Source: a virus. From it: DNA of 46,636 bases. Positions within the stretch are counted from its first letter, which is position 1. Each line of letters begins with the position of its first letter. The position numbers and the translations under genes were made by a program. This document shows, one piece after another, positions 10,007 to 17,719 of this stretch. Location of the stretch: IMG/VR virus record IMGVR_UViG_3300024999_000164, positions 1 through 46,636 of that record, one strand, 5' to 3'. Under the pieces are notes generated by a model. That model ran no database searches and was not told the origin of the DNA. It saw only the letters and a program-made list of their open reading frames with translations.

Positions 10007-11284
10007 ATCAATAAGTGCTTTTGAACCACGAACAATTGTTTCATCTCTATTTTTTTCATCTTTAGATTTATCATTTACCTGTGTTCCAGCATCAATAGAT
10101 ACATCAAACTTTCGTGTATAATTTTTAAGTTTACTAGATAAATTAGCTAATATTTGATCTTCTCTAACTACCATCTTTACTTTTGATTCAGAACCAAATT
10201 CAGCAGTTAATTCAACAGTTGTATGTATATAATCAAACCAAACATATGAGATATTATGTTGTATTTTATGTTCTTCTATTACATCAGCAAGCATTTCAGA
10301 ATCATAATTTGGAAGATACTCAAACCATATATTTGCTTCTTCTTCTAAAATCCTAATTGCTTCATTAACTCTTTCTTCTTCATCATCCTCATACATATTA
10401 AATTCAATATGTTCCTGTGGGACATCTGCTATATATGCCCATAAAATAGGATCAATTTCTTCAAGTAATTCCATTTCTGTTCCTATATACAATGCTCCAT
10501 TATCTACCCCGTTTGGATTTTTTATCCATGCTTTTTTACTTTTGTCATAATAAGCAGGGGAACATGAATATCCTATATCTGCTATTGTTGTGCGAGTTTT
10601 GCCTGTACCTGTTCCGGCTGATTTAACAGTAAATCGTCTTTTTCTTAATCCATGAAAAACAGTAGTTAAATATGCACTTGAATACCCAATTCCCCATGCA
10701 GTATCTTTTTTCCATCTTTCCTTTTGTTCTAATCCTCCTACTCCTGCTTTTTTTGTATCCCTACCTTCTCCTATACTAAATGGTGCAATAACTTCTAAAT
10801 GTTTTCTTTTAAAATGATTAATTATATCTTGTATTGTGCTATTATCTAATTTTTCTTGTTGACTTTCAATTGTTACAGGGTCAATTTCATTAGGATTAAA
10901 AAAGTCTGATACATCAATACCATGTTCCATATATCTTCTTAATAACGAAAACTTTTTTAATTGTTCATAATAATATTTAATATTTGCTACACTTGCTAAT
11001 TCTTCTATATCAACGATAAACTCAATACCTTGATTTTTTTCAAATATTTTATATTGTGTTTCATAATGAGAAAGATATTCATCTATCGCTACTGCATCAA
11101 TATTTTCAATTCCATTTTTATATAGATTGTTAATTGCTGCAAATATTAATTTATGAAAATCTTCAGGAAAATCAGACTTTGATATTTTATATTCTCTTAA
11201 TAATTTTGGAGTTTGGATTAAACAACCTAACACTTCTCTAATTGCTTGTTTATTTACATAATTAGTTAATTTCTTTTTTGACAT
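10007..11284 (-). CDS. dnaB: DnaB-like replicative helicase, exon 1
   Basis: Exon 1 gives 426 residues; with exon 2 the protein is 544 residues. The first 120 residues resemble the DnaB N-terminal domain. The RecA-like motor has Walker A GTGTGKT (224-230), an acidic strand YVWFDYIH equivalent to the Walker B region, DAGTQVN as motif H3, and RGSKALID at the exon end. It unwinds the fork as a ring and probably works with DnaG encoded directly downstream. ATG follows GGAGG by six bases. Confidence 0.92.
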
Positions 11285-11304
11285 GAAAAACCTCCATGAT
11301 GGAA

Positions 11305-11808
11305 TTATATTTCATCAATATTAATTATTGCTATATTTTTATAATCTCTTTCTTTTTTTCTATCTGAATTTTTTATAGAAATAGTATTAACTTTATTAAT
11401 AATATCTTGAATATTAATACCTTCTAAATTCTTTTTTATATCTCTTGTTTCTATAAAGAATTTTTTTGCTTCTTCATAAATATAGGGAATAATACCTAAT
11501 CCTTTTTCTACTTCTGGTTTATTATTTGTTTTTATTTTATAAAAATAATCTAAAGTTAATTCCATCCCTTTATATGTATAATTATATTGCTCTTTAAAAT
11601 TTTTTAATTGTGTAAACATAAAACCTGTTGGTACATCAATCTCATATAATTCACAAATATATCGAACTAAATTCTTATAACCATCAGATTCCTTTGTTTT
11701 GTTTTCATAGCAAATTTTACAATAATATCTCTTTTGATGATATATTGTTTCTTCTTTATAATTAAGAGATTCACAAATTGGGCATTTTACCTTTTTTTCT
11801 TTTTTCAT
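11305..11808 (-). CDS. zinc-ribbon protein, possible replication accessory factor
   Basis: The 167-residue protein starts with a four-cysteine ribbon (CPICES...YYCKICYEN, residues 9-35), followed by a mainly helical region. I do not recognise the family. It ends 20 bases before dnaB, so it may act with the helicase, for example as a loader, but no ATPase motif is present and this is only context. The ATG follows a weak AGGATGATG site. Confidence 0.6.
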   Translation of the reverse strand: MKKEKKVKCPICESLNYKEETIYHQKRYYCKICYENKTKESDGYKNLVRYICELYEIDVPTGFMFTQLKNFKEQYNYTYKGMELTLDYFYKIKTNNKPEVEKGLGIIPYIYEEAKKFFIETRDIKKNLEGINIQDIINKVNTISIKNSDRKKERDYKNIAIINIDEI

Positions 11809-11835
11809 AACATCATCCTAAGTATTATAGTATAA

Positions 11836-11868
11836 AATAGAGAGGAATTATTATATTTCCTCTCTATT
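11836..11868 (-). terminator. stem-loop after the RecA-fold ATPase gene
   Basis: Perfect 12-bp inverted repeat AATAGAGAGGAA / TTCCTCTCTATT with a 9-base loop, just after the stop at 11881. On the transcribed strand it is followed by TTTATAC, a short U-run, so this is the most terminator-like stem in the window. Confidence 0.6.
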
Positions 11869-11880
11869 GAATAAATAAAT

Positions 11881-12894
11881 TTATTTTTGCAATTCTAATA
11901 CTTTTTCTTTTAATTCTTCTAACAATTCTTCTAATACTTCTTGATGTTTTCCAGTACAATCACTAACTTTCATACCTTCACCTAATCTGTTTTCAACGGC
12001 AGTAGTATAAATAGCATAATCACCAGTAATTTCTTTAATTTGCTTTGCTGTTTCTTTTAATTCATCACAAATTTCTTCAAACGTCATCACTTTAGTAGTT
12101 ATGACTGGTGCTTTTTCATCAACATAAAACTCACTACCATCTTCTTCTTCACTTTTTTTAATAGCTTCTACAAGTGCTTTTTCTACGCCTTTCATAGTAA
12201 AAGGAGTAACAGAATTTTGAATATTAATCCATCTTGATCTTGCTTTAAAATATTTGCCATCTTTTAAATAGATTGTAGATAATTCTTCTTCTCCACTTTC
12301 TTCATTGAAACCATTTGGTTGACAGTATCCGACAATATCAACTGCATCACAAATTGCAGCAATAACTCTTTTATTCCCTCTAGGTACATTTCTAGTGTAT
12401 TTTTTACCTAATGCATCTTTCATTTGTTTTTCAGTATCGTGACCAATAATGATTACTGTATACCCTTCATCTGTTAGACTATCAATAAATTCATTCACAT
12501 ATTTAGTTACTGCTAAATATCCTGCACCATTTTCTGTTTCACTTAAATCAGTCACACCGAATGTACTGCATATGTATTTTTCTAACATGTCACCCATTTT
12601 ATCAGCAGTATCAATTAAAATTGTATCATACAATGCTTTAACTTCTGGTCTTTTAAACTGCTTAGTAATTTTTTTAGTATCTGCCCATTTAGTAGGTTTA
12701 AAATATGGCAATCCTGCTATTGCATTCAAACCATTTTCAAAAGGGATAGCGAATGGCTTAGAAGACTTTACTGCATTAGCGGTTTTCCCTGTACCATTAT
12801 CCCCATAAATAAATAAACTCTTACCTTTTAAAGATTTTTCCACTACTGTAACACTTGGCTGTGTAAAATCTAACTCCATATTTGCTATTGTCAT
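11881..12894 (-). CDS. RecA-fold ATPase, Sak4-like phage recombination protein
   Basis: The 337-residue protein has Walker A YGDNGTGKTANA (30-41) and a Walker B strand DTILIDTAD, then IIIGHDTEKQ as sensor-like strand. This is the AAA_24 / Sak4 pattern of phage nucleotide-binding proteins, which act in single-strand annealing with a partner SSB. The SSB gene lies directly upstream, 112 bases away, which supports the pairing. The last 70 residues are helical and charged. ATG after AAAGGAG. Confidence 0.8.
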   Translation of the reverse strand: MTIANMELDFTQPSVTVVEKSLKGKSLFIYGDNGTGKTANAVKSSKPFAIPFENGLNAIAGLPYFKPTKWADTKKITKQFKRPEVKALYDTILIDTADKMGDMLEKYICSTFGVTDLSETENGAGYLAVTKYVNEFIDSLTDEGYTVIIIGHDTEKQMKDALGKKYTRNVPRGNKRVIAAICDAVDIVGYCQPNGFNEESGEEELSTIYLKDGKYFKARSRWINIQNSVTPFTMKGVEKALVEAIKKSEEEDGSEFYVDEKAPVITTKVMTFEEICDELKETAKQIKEITGDYAIYTTAVENRLGEGMKVSDCTGKHQEVLEELLEELKEKVLELQK

Positions 12895-12931
12895 ATAATA
12901 ATATTTCTCCTTTTAATTTTATATTTTTATT

Positions 12932-12969
12932 GTTTTCTATAGGATAAATAATAATATCCTATAGAAAAC
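12932..12969 (-). terminator. 15-bp stem-loop between ssb and the Sak4-like gene
   Basis: Perfect inverted repeat GTTTTCTATAGGATA / TATCCTATAGAAAAC with an 8-base loop. On the transcribed strand AATAAAAATA follows, not a U-tract, so intrinsic termination is doubtful. It could be a processing site or a transcript end stabiliser. Confidence 0.5.
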
Positions 12970-13006
12970 TAAATTATCCTCTTGGAATTTAATTTATAAT
13001 TCAATG

Positions 13007-13942
13007 CTAAAACGGTATATCTCCATCTTCCTCAATAGGTTTTGGTTTTCCATTTCCTAATCCTTTTCTATTATCTGATTTTCCTCCACCACTACTTTTC
13101 CCATCTTTTCCACCTTGATACCCTTTTGATTTTAAATCATCTAGTTTTGCTTTTCTTTCTGATAATGCAATTCTAATAGCCTCTGTACTAATACCCATTT
13201 CATCATCTTCATCGAATGCAGGATCAGCACCAGTTACGATCATCTCTACATATGATTTACCTTGCGTTACTCTTTGTTTTCCCAATCCACCAGCTTTAAC
13301 AGGTTTTCCTTCTGATTGATTAACAATAAAGTCAACAAATAATTTAGCAGTTTGACCTTCTTGATATCCTTCTTCAAATCCTTCTCTTAAATCTGCTGGT
13401 ACAATAATGTTTTTAACAGGAATAATATTACCAAAGAAATCTGTAGTAATAATAGTAACTCTTAATCTACCTGTTTCTTTTTCTTCTTCGCCTTTTACTT
13501 CTGGAGCAATAGTTTGAATATAACCCTCTACATCTGCAACACCTTTAAATTCTTCATCCACTTTAACATCATTGAAAAATTTAGCATTAATTTTTAATCC
13601 TTCAATAAGTTTATCTTTACTACTCATATAATCATTCGTACCAAATTCTCCTTGAATAGATACCATTGTTGCCTCATCTTCTCCTGCTTTAGCAACAGAT
13701 TTAACCGAATTTGCAAAAGTCAATATTTTGTCATACATTTTACTTTCTTTTCCTTCTGCATTGAATTCTGCTACATATGTTTCAAATTTTCTAGTATGTG
13801 CTTTAGTATCTCCAAATTGAATTTCACCTTTAATACTAATATCTGCTGATTTGTTTTTATTATTGCCTTTTCTAATTTCAATTTCAGTTACTTTGCCTGA
13901 TAGTGTAACCATATTTACTAAACTTCTAATTTTGTCACTCAT
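13007..13942 (-). CDS. ssb: single-stranded DNA-binding protein
   Basis: The 311-residue protein begins with an OB-fold-like region (LVNMVTLSGKVTEIEIRKG) and contains a second strand-rich segment. The C terminus is a low-complexity Gly/Ser/Lys linker ending EEDGDIPF, the acidic tail by which SSB recruits partners. It is much longer than cellular SSB (about 170), as in several large Gram-positive phages. It coats single strands at the fork and is the likely partner of the Sak4-like protein. ATG about 14 bases after AAAGGAG. Confidence 0.85.
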   Translation of the reverse strand: MSDKIRSLVNMVTLSGKVTEIEIRKGNNKNKSADISIKGEIQFGDTKAHTRKFETYVAEFNAEGKESKMYDKILTFANSVKSVAKAGEDEATMVSIQGEFGTNDYMSSKDKLIEGLKINAKFFNDVKVDEEFKGVADVEGYIQTIAPEVKGEEEKETGRLRVTIITTDFFGNIIPVKNIIVPADLREGFEEGYQEGQTAKLFVDFIVNQSEGKPVKAGGLGKQRVTQGKSYVEMIVTGADPAFDEDDEMGISTEAIRIALSERKAKLDDLKSKGYQGGKDGKSSGGGKSDNRKGLGNGKPKPIEEDGDIPF

Positions 13943-14032
13943 ATGTATAATCTAATCTCCTTTAAATTTTATATTTTTATTTTTACAATCTGTATGCTTA
14001 TTTAAATAATTAACTATTAAACTCACTAAATC

Positions 14033-14314
14033 CTATTCTTCATCTTCACCTTCACTATCATCATCTTCATTATATAATCTTAAACTGCCATCTGCGATCT
14101 GTAATATACTCCACAATTCCTCACACTCTTTACCTTCTGGCATTAACTGAATCTTAAGTTTATCTCCTTTTCCAATCAACTTCACCACAGAGCCAATTTT
14201 AACTTCACCAGACTCAGTTATAAATCTAACTTTGTCAGTTTCTGAAATAACAACATCACCATTAATAGAATCTACAACCATTTGTTTGTACGGATTAACT
14301 TTTATTTCTACCAT
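14033..14314 (-). CDS. small acidic protein, unknown function
   Basis: A 93-residue protein, mostly beta strand by eye (VVKLIGKGDKLKIQLMPEG) with an acidic tail EDDDSEGEDEE. The pattern recalls small beta-barrel domains, but I cannot name a family. It is the first gene after the promoter at 14545 and heads the ssb / Sak4-like / dnaB block. ATG after AAAGGAG. Confidence 0.65.
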   Translation of the reverse strand: MVEIKVNPYKQMVVDSINGDVVISETDKVRFITESGEVKIGSVVKLIGKGDKLKIQLMPEGKECEELWSILQIADGSLRLYNEDDDSEGEDEE

Positions 14315-14544
14315 AAATAAATCATTTCTCCTTTTCTTTTTAAATTTTATCTTAATTTTAACTTAAAACCCAAGTTTAAATAAAATATTCCATTGATGTT
14401 GTTTTTTAGAAAATTGACATGCTCTAAAGTATTGATTTATAAGGGTTTTAAAATTAGTATATTTTGTATATTTTGTATATTTTAATAATCACACCTTTCT
14501 GATTAGTTTTTTCTTACTTTTCTTAACTCTTCCCTGCTTTCACT
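14315..14544 (-). other. long untranslated leader with three 9-bp tandem repeats
   Basis: About 230 bases separate the promoter from the first gene. The stretch has three tandem copies of a 9-mer (AAAATATAC on the transcribed strand, about 14460-14486) and one copy of the dispersed CCCTTATAAATC element (14432-14448). A short open frame reads NFKTLINQYFRACQF but lacks a start codon, so I do not call it a gene. The leader may hold regulatory RNA structure. Confidence 0.4.
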
Positions 14545-14573
14545 ATTATATTCCTATTCTATGAAATTGTCAA
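14545..14573 (-). promoter_or_regulatory. SigA-type promoter, perfect consensus
   Basis: TTGACA (14568-14573), 17-bp spacer, TATAAT (14545-14550), firing leftward into the SSB and replication block. Its -35 box overlaps the end of the stem-loop that closes the PARP operon. Confidence 0.85.
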
Positions 14574-14619
14574 GAGAAAGTTTAAATTATTTTTTGTATT
14601 TGGTATAAACTTTCTCTTG
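14571..14619 (-). terminator. 14-bp stem-loop closing the PARP operon
   Basis: Perfect arms CAAGAGAAAGTTTA / TAAACTTTCTCTTG with a 21-base AT loop, about 40 bases after the PARP stop. The distal arm runs into the -35 box of the next promoter, so terminator and promoter are fused. There is no U-tract after the stem. Confidence 0.55.
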
Positions 14620-14656
14620 AATGGTAAACTTAATAATTAAAATTACTATATCAATA

Positions 14657-15886
14657 TTATCTCAGTTCTATCAAATATTTAATAGTCATTTGCTCTTCTT
14701 TATAAACAATAATCTCATCATTATATAACATACTACCTGCATGTGCATGAAGTGAATTAGCACCAGGACACATTTTTTGTAGATTCTCATAATTAAGATT
14801 ATAAAACTTACTATCAAATGAATATACATCATATGGTTTGCCATAAGCAACATTAAAAAGTGCCATGAATCCAGAATTAGAATTTCCATTAGACCATCTA
14901 GAACCAGATAAAGATGTGTAACCAAGCGATTTCATGGCTTTTGGAGCGAAGTAGCAACCAAAACCGAACATCTTTCCATTTATTACCACTTTTGAAGGTC
15001 TTAAAACTAATCCCAAATTAATAATACCCCAAATATTCTCTGAACGTGATCCATGGAATAATAATCTTTGGTCTTTTATTTTTTCAGTAGTAACAAACTT
15101 TTCATATCTTTCCTGTGTCTTCAAATTAATAACCTTCCATGCAGAGTAAAACTTATTACTAATTTCACCTAATTCTTTCTTAATCATTTTTAATTCTTCT
15201 TGTGTAACTTCTTCAAATTGTAATCCCATTGCATCTAATATTGTTTTATTATTTTCTACTTTTGTTACATTGTTTTCATTTTCGTCTTTTCCTTCAATAG
15301 AATGTTGAGTAACTTGGCCTTTCATTATATCAAGTAAATCTTGTTCTCTTTGAAGTATTTCAGAATAATCCTTATCTGTTTTTGCAAGATAATCTTTAAC
15401 TTTACCCATTTTTCTAGGAATAGTTTTAAACAAATCAACTAATATCTTATTAAATAATTCAACATCATCAGTGTTAATCAAATTATTTAGTATTAATTGT
15501 GCTTCATCGATCATTTTTACCGTAACTAAATTAGAATTTATCGTATAGTTATCTTTGATTGCTTGTCGTGCCATTGATTGAAGTCTTGCTACTATTTGTG
15601 CTATAGAAGGATTATTAATATCAAGATATTCTTTCTTTTTGTTTGGTGTAATAATAGTTTCTGCGACCAATTCAGTTTTATTTTCATACCCTTTTTTAAT
15701 TTTCTCTTTTAACTTCTTATCCCATTGTGACATAGAGTATCTTGCTGTCTGATAATTTGCTACTCCAATTCTGCCATATCTTACATCAAAATAATCACCA
15801 TCTGGAATTAGACGATAATATTTATTATTATTTGCATTAGGTTCTACCTTAACTAAATATAATGATTGTAAGTTATTATATTCCAT
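14657..15886 (-). CDS. WGR-PARP: poly/mono(ADP-ribose) polymerase
   Basis: The 409-residue protein has the domain order of DNA-dependent PARPs: a WGR domain (YYRLIPDGDYFDVRYGRIG, about 24-42), a helical regulatory-like region (about 100-240), and a catalytic domain. The triad is intact: His278 in LFHGS, Tyr312 in GCYFAP, Glu391 in LYNDEIIVY; the end TIKYLIEL matches the family. It should transfer ADP-ribose from NAD+, probably triggered by DNA ends through WGR. PARPs are rare in phages. The upstream nuclease gene ends right at its ATG and supplies its ribosome site, so translation is coupled. Together with the macrodomain gene and ligA it forms one operon. Target and chain length cannot be read from sequence. 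Confidence 0.9.
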   Translation of the reverse strand: MEYNNLQSLYLVKVEPNANNNKYYRLIPDGDYFDVRYGRIGVANYQTARYSMSQWDKKLKEKIKKGYENKTELVAETIITPNKKKEYLDINNPSIAQIVARLQSMARQAIKDNYTINSNLVTVKMIDEAQLILNNLINTDDVELFNKILVDLFKTIPRKMGKVKDYLAKTDKDYSEILQREQDLLDIMKGQVTQHSIEGKDENENNVTKVENNKTILDAMGLQFEEVTQEELKMIKKELGEISNKFYSAWKVINLKTQERYEKFVTTEKIKDQRLLFHGSRSENIWGIINLGLVLRPSKVVINGKMFGFGCYFAPKAMKSLGYTSLSGSRWSNGNSNSGFMALFNVAYGKPYDVYSFDSKFYNLNYENLQKMCPGANSLHAHAGSMLYNDEIIVYKEEQMTIKYLIELR

Positions 15887-17203
15887 TTATTTCTCCTTAT
15901 TTATATTTCTATTTTTATCCCTTGTTAAAATTCCACCCTTTCTTAATTCTTCTTTTGCATCATAATTGCACCAACCAAGTATAGTACCTTGTTTTAAATA
16001 TCTTGTAATTGTGCTTCTACTTAATTTTAATTTATTGGATATTAATAATACATTATCCATTCCTTTATTCCATAAATCACATGCTTCTTTTACTAAACTA
16101 CTTAATCCACACTCATGACATTTTAACCAATCTATATCTTCTTCTTTGAAATTTAATAATGTTGGTAATTCACTATTCATAATACTACTTTTAATCCATT
16201 CTAATTCACTATACCTACAATCAATAATTATGTAATTCTCAATATTATTGTCTTTTGCTAATTGTTTTTTTATTTTATCATTCTCTTGAATTTCTTTTAA
16301 TGATTGACTTCTATTAAATTCCTTATAATGTTGAATTCCATTTGTCTCAATAATCCCATTAATTAATTGGATGTAAAAATCATATTTATAATTATCACAC
16401 CAAATAAAAGTTGTTTTTGATAATTGTGCTTGAAAATTATCATTTAATAATTGCTCTAATAAACTAAACATAAATTTTTCAGGATAGCTAATTCCATCAC
16501 CACATTTAGGACAACTCATACCATGTTTTACTAAACTGCTGATATACATATTTTTTATATGTTTGCAATTTGGACAAATTATATTAACTTTTTCTTGTGA
16601 ACCATAAGAATATTTATATGTATCTTCTTTATTAACAAAATACCTAACTAATTCTGGATGAGTTGTTATAATTGCATTACATTGATTGCAATTCATAGAA
16701 CCTTCTTGTCCATGAGTAAAATCATTTATACTTTTTAATTCACTATTATGTAATTCTCTAGGACATTTAAAATACATATATTTATTTGCCGAATACAAAA
16801 TTTCACTAGGTTTTAAATCATTTAATTCATAGTCCCATCTTTCTAATACATTTTCTCTATTATTATCAATACACCATTGTTCAAATGATTTACCGTTTTT
16901 AAGTCTAGTTTTCTTTATTTTATCTCTTGCAAATAATTCTGTGGCACAATTTTTACAGTAATATTTGCCATGTTTATGTATACTATTTTTATAAATATAG
17001 TAGTTTATGAATTTTATATTTGGATTCTTACAATTTTCATAATCACATTTTACTTTTACTTTTATATTGTTATTATTATCTGATAAATCTTCTATCTTTA
17101 CTTCAAATTCATCACCTATTTTAGTAAAAATGTGTCCTTTATTCTCGTACCATTTTCTATTATTTCCATGCCATTTTACTTTAACTGAGGTGGATAATAA
17201 CAT
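15887..17203 (-). CDS. free-standing VSR-like homing endonuclease, paralogue
   Basis: The 438-residue protein shares the layout of the nuclease at 5922: zinc-binding segments (YYCKNC; CPNCKH and CPKCGD), SYPEKFMFSLLEQL, and core YDFYIQLINGIIETNGIQHYKE with a later IIIDCR strand. Then come IDWLKCHE and a helix-turn-helix SNKLKLSRSTITRYLKQG, almost the same as in the paralogue. The NUMOD1-like tail is absent. The active-site glutamate and histidine are present (IETNGIQHY). It is inserted between the macrodomain and PARP genes, and its last codons carry the AAGGAG site for PARP. Confidence 0.72.
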   Translation of the reverse strand: MLLSTSVKVKWHGNNRKWYENKGHIFTKIGDEFEVKIEDLSDNNNNIKVKVKCDYENCKNPNIKFINYYIYKNSIHKHGKYYCKNCATELFARDKIKKTRLKNGKSFEQWCIDNNRENVLERWDYELNDLKPSEILYSANKYMYFKCPRELHNSELKSINDFTHGQEGSMNCNQCNAIITTHPELVRYFVNKEDTYKYSYGSQEKVNIICPNCKHIKNMYISSLVKHGMSCPKCGDGISYPEKFMFSLLEQLLNDNFQAQLSKTTFIWCDNYKYDFYIQLINGIIETNGIQHYKEFNRSQSLKEIQENDKIKKQLAKDNNIENYIIIDCRYSELEWIKSSIMNSELPTLLNFKEEDIDWLKCHECGLSSLVKEACDLWNKGMDNVLLISNKLKLSRSTITRYLKQGTILGWCNYDAKEELRKGGILTRDKNRNINKEK

Positions 17204-17213
17204 ATCAACTCTC

Positions 17214-17633
17214 CTATAAATAACAAACTAAAATTTCAATATCAATATCCTCAAATACATCTTCAATAATTTCCTTAACAGTATCCCAATTTAATTTATT
17301 GTGACCACATCCTAATAATGGAATTGCTATTTTTTCAATTTCCAATGTTTCAATACTATCAATCATATCCTCTAAAGATTCCTTTAAACTTACATATGTA
17401 GGTTTATGATAATGTTTTCTTTTAATTACTAAATTAAATACATTATCAATTAAAATAGCACAATTTTCTGGTGTATAATCAACAGTATTCTTTAATTTTT
17501 TACCCATATTATACAATTCATCAAATTTTACTGCAATTTCTGTATCTAAAACAAAATCACCTGAAATACAATGTGCAAAGTAATAACCATGTGGTACAGA
17601 AAATAAATCTCTTTGTTCTTCTTTTAAAATCAT
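17214..17633 (-). CDS. macrodomain protein, probable ADP-ribose binder or hydrolase
   Basis: The 139-residue protein is a single macrodomain of the POA1/ALC1 type. The N-terminal AHCISGDFVLDTEIAVKF fits the ADP-ribose site that usually reads HCVSADLxMGxGIA, and IPLLGCGHNKLNW (about 104-116) fits the LGCGxGGLxW loop. Such domains remove ADP-ribose from protein, DNA or RNA ends, or process ADP-ribose 1''-phosphate. It is co-transcribed with the PARP, so a writer-eraser pair is likely. ATG after AAAGGAG. Confidence 0.88.
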   Translation of the reverse strand: MILKEEQRDLFSVPHGYYFAHCISGDFVLDTEIAVKFDELYNMGKKLKNTVDYTPENCAILIDNVFNLVIKRKHYHKPTYVSLKESLEDMIDSIETLEIEKIAIPLLGCGHNKLNWDTVKEIIEDVFEDIDIEILVCYL

Positions 17634-17688
17634 AATAACATTTCTCCTTTTTGTTTATTTTTATTTAATTATATTCATATTTTATTTG

Positions 17689-17719
17689 AATCAAGGGTAA
17701 ATACTTAATACCCTTGATT
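17689..17719 (-). other. 11-bp stem-loop across the ligA stop codon
   Basis: Perfect arms AATCAAGGGTA / TACCCTTGATT with a 9-base loop that holds the ligA TAA. No U-tract follows. It may tune passage from ligA to the macrodomain gene. Confidence 0.5.

Noticed and set aside
14686-14925. 79-residue frame overlapping the PARP C terminus
   Set aside because: It is an out-of-frame reading of the PARP catalytic domain, which carries the conserved residues.
17214-17633. Macrodomain as a DarG antitoxin of a DarTG pair
   Set aside because: The partner is a WGR-PARP with an H-Y-E triad, not a DarT-type enzyme, and there is no DarG C-terminal domain.
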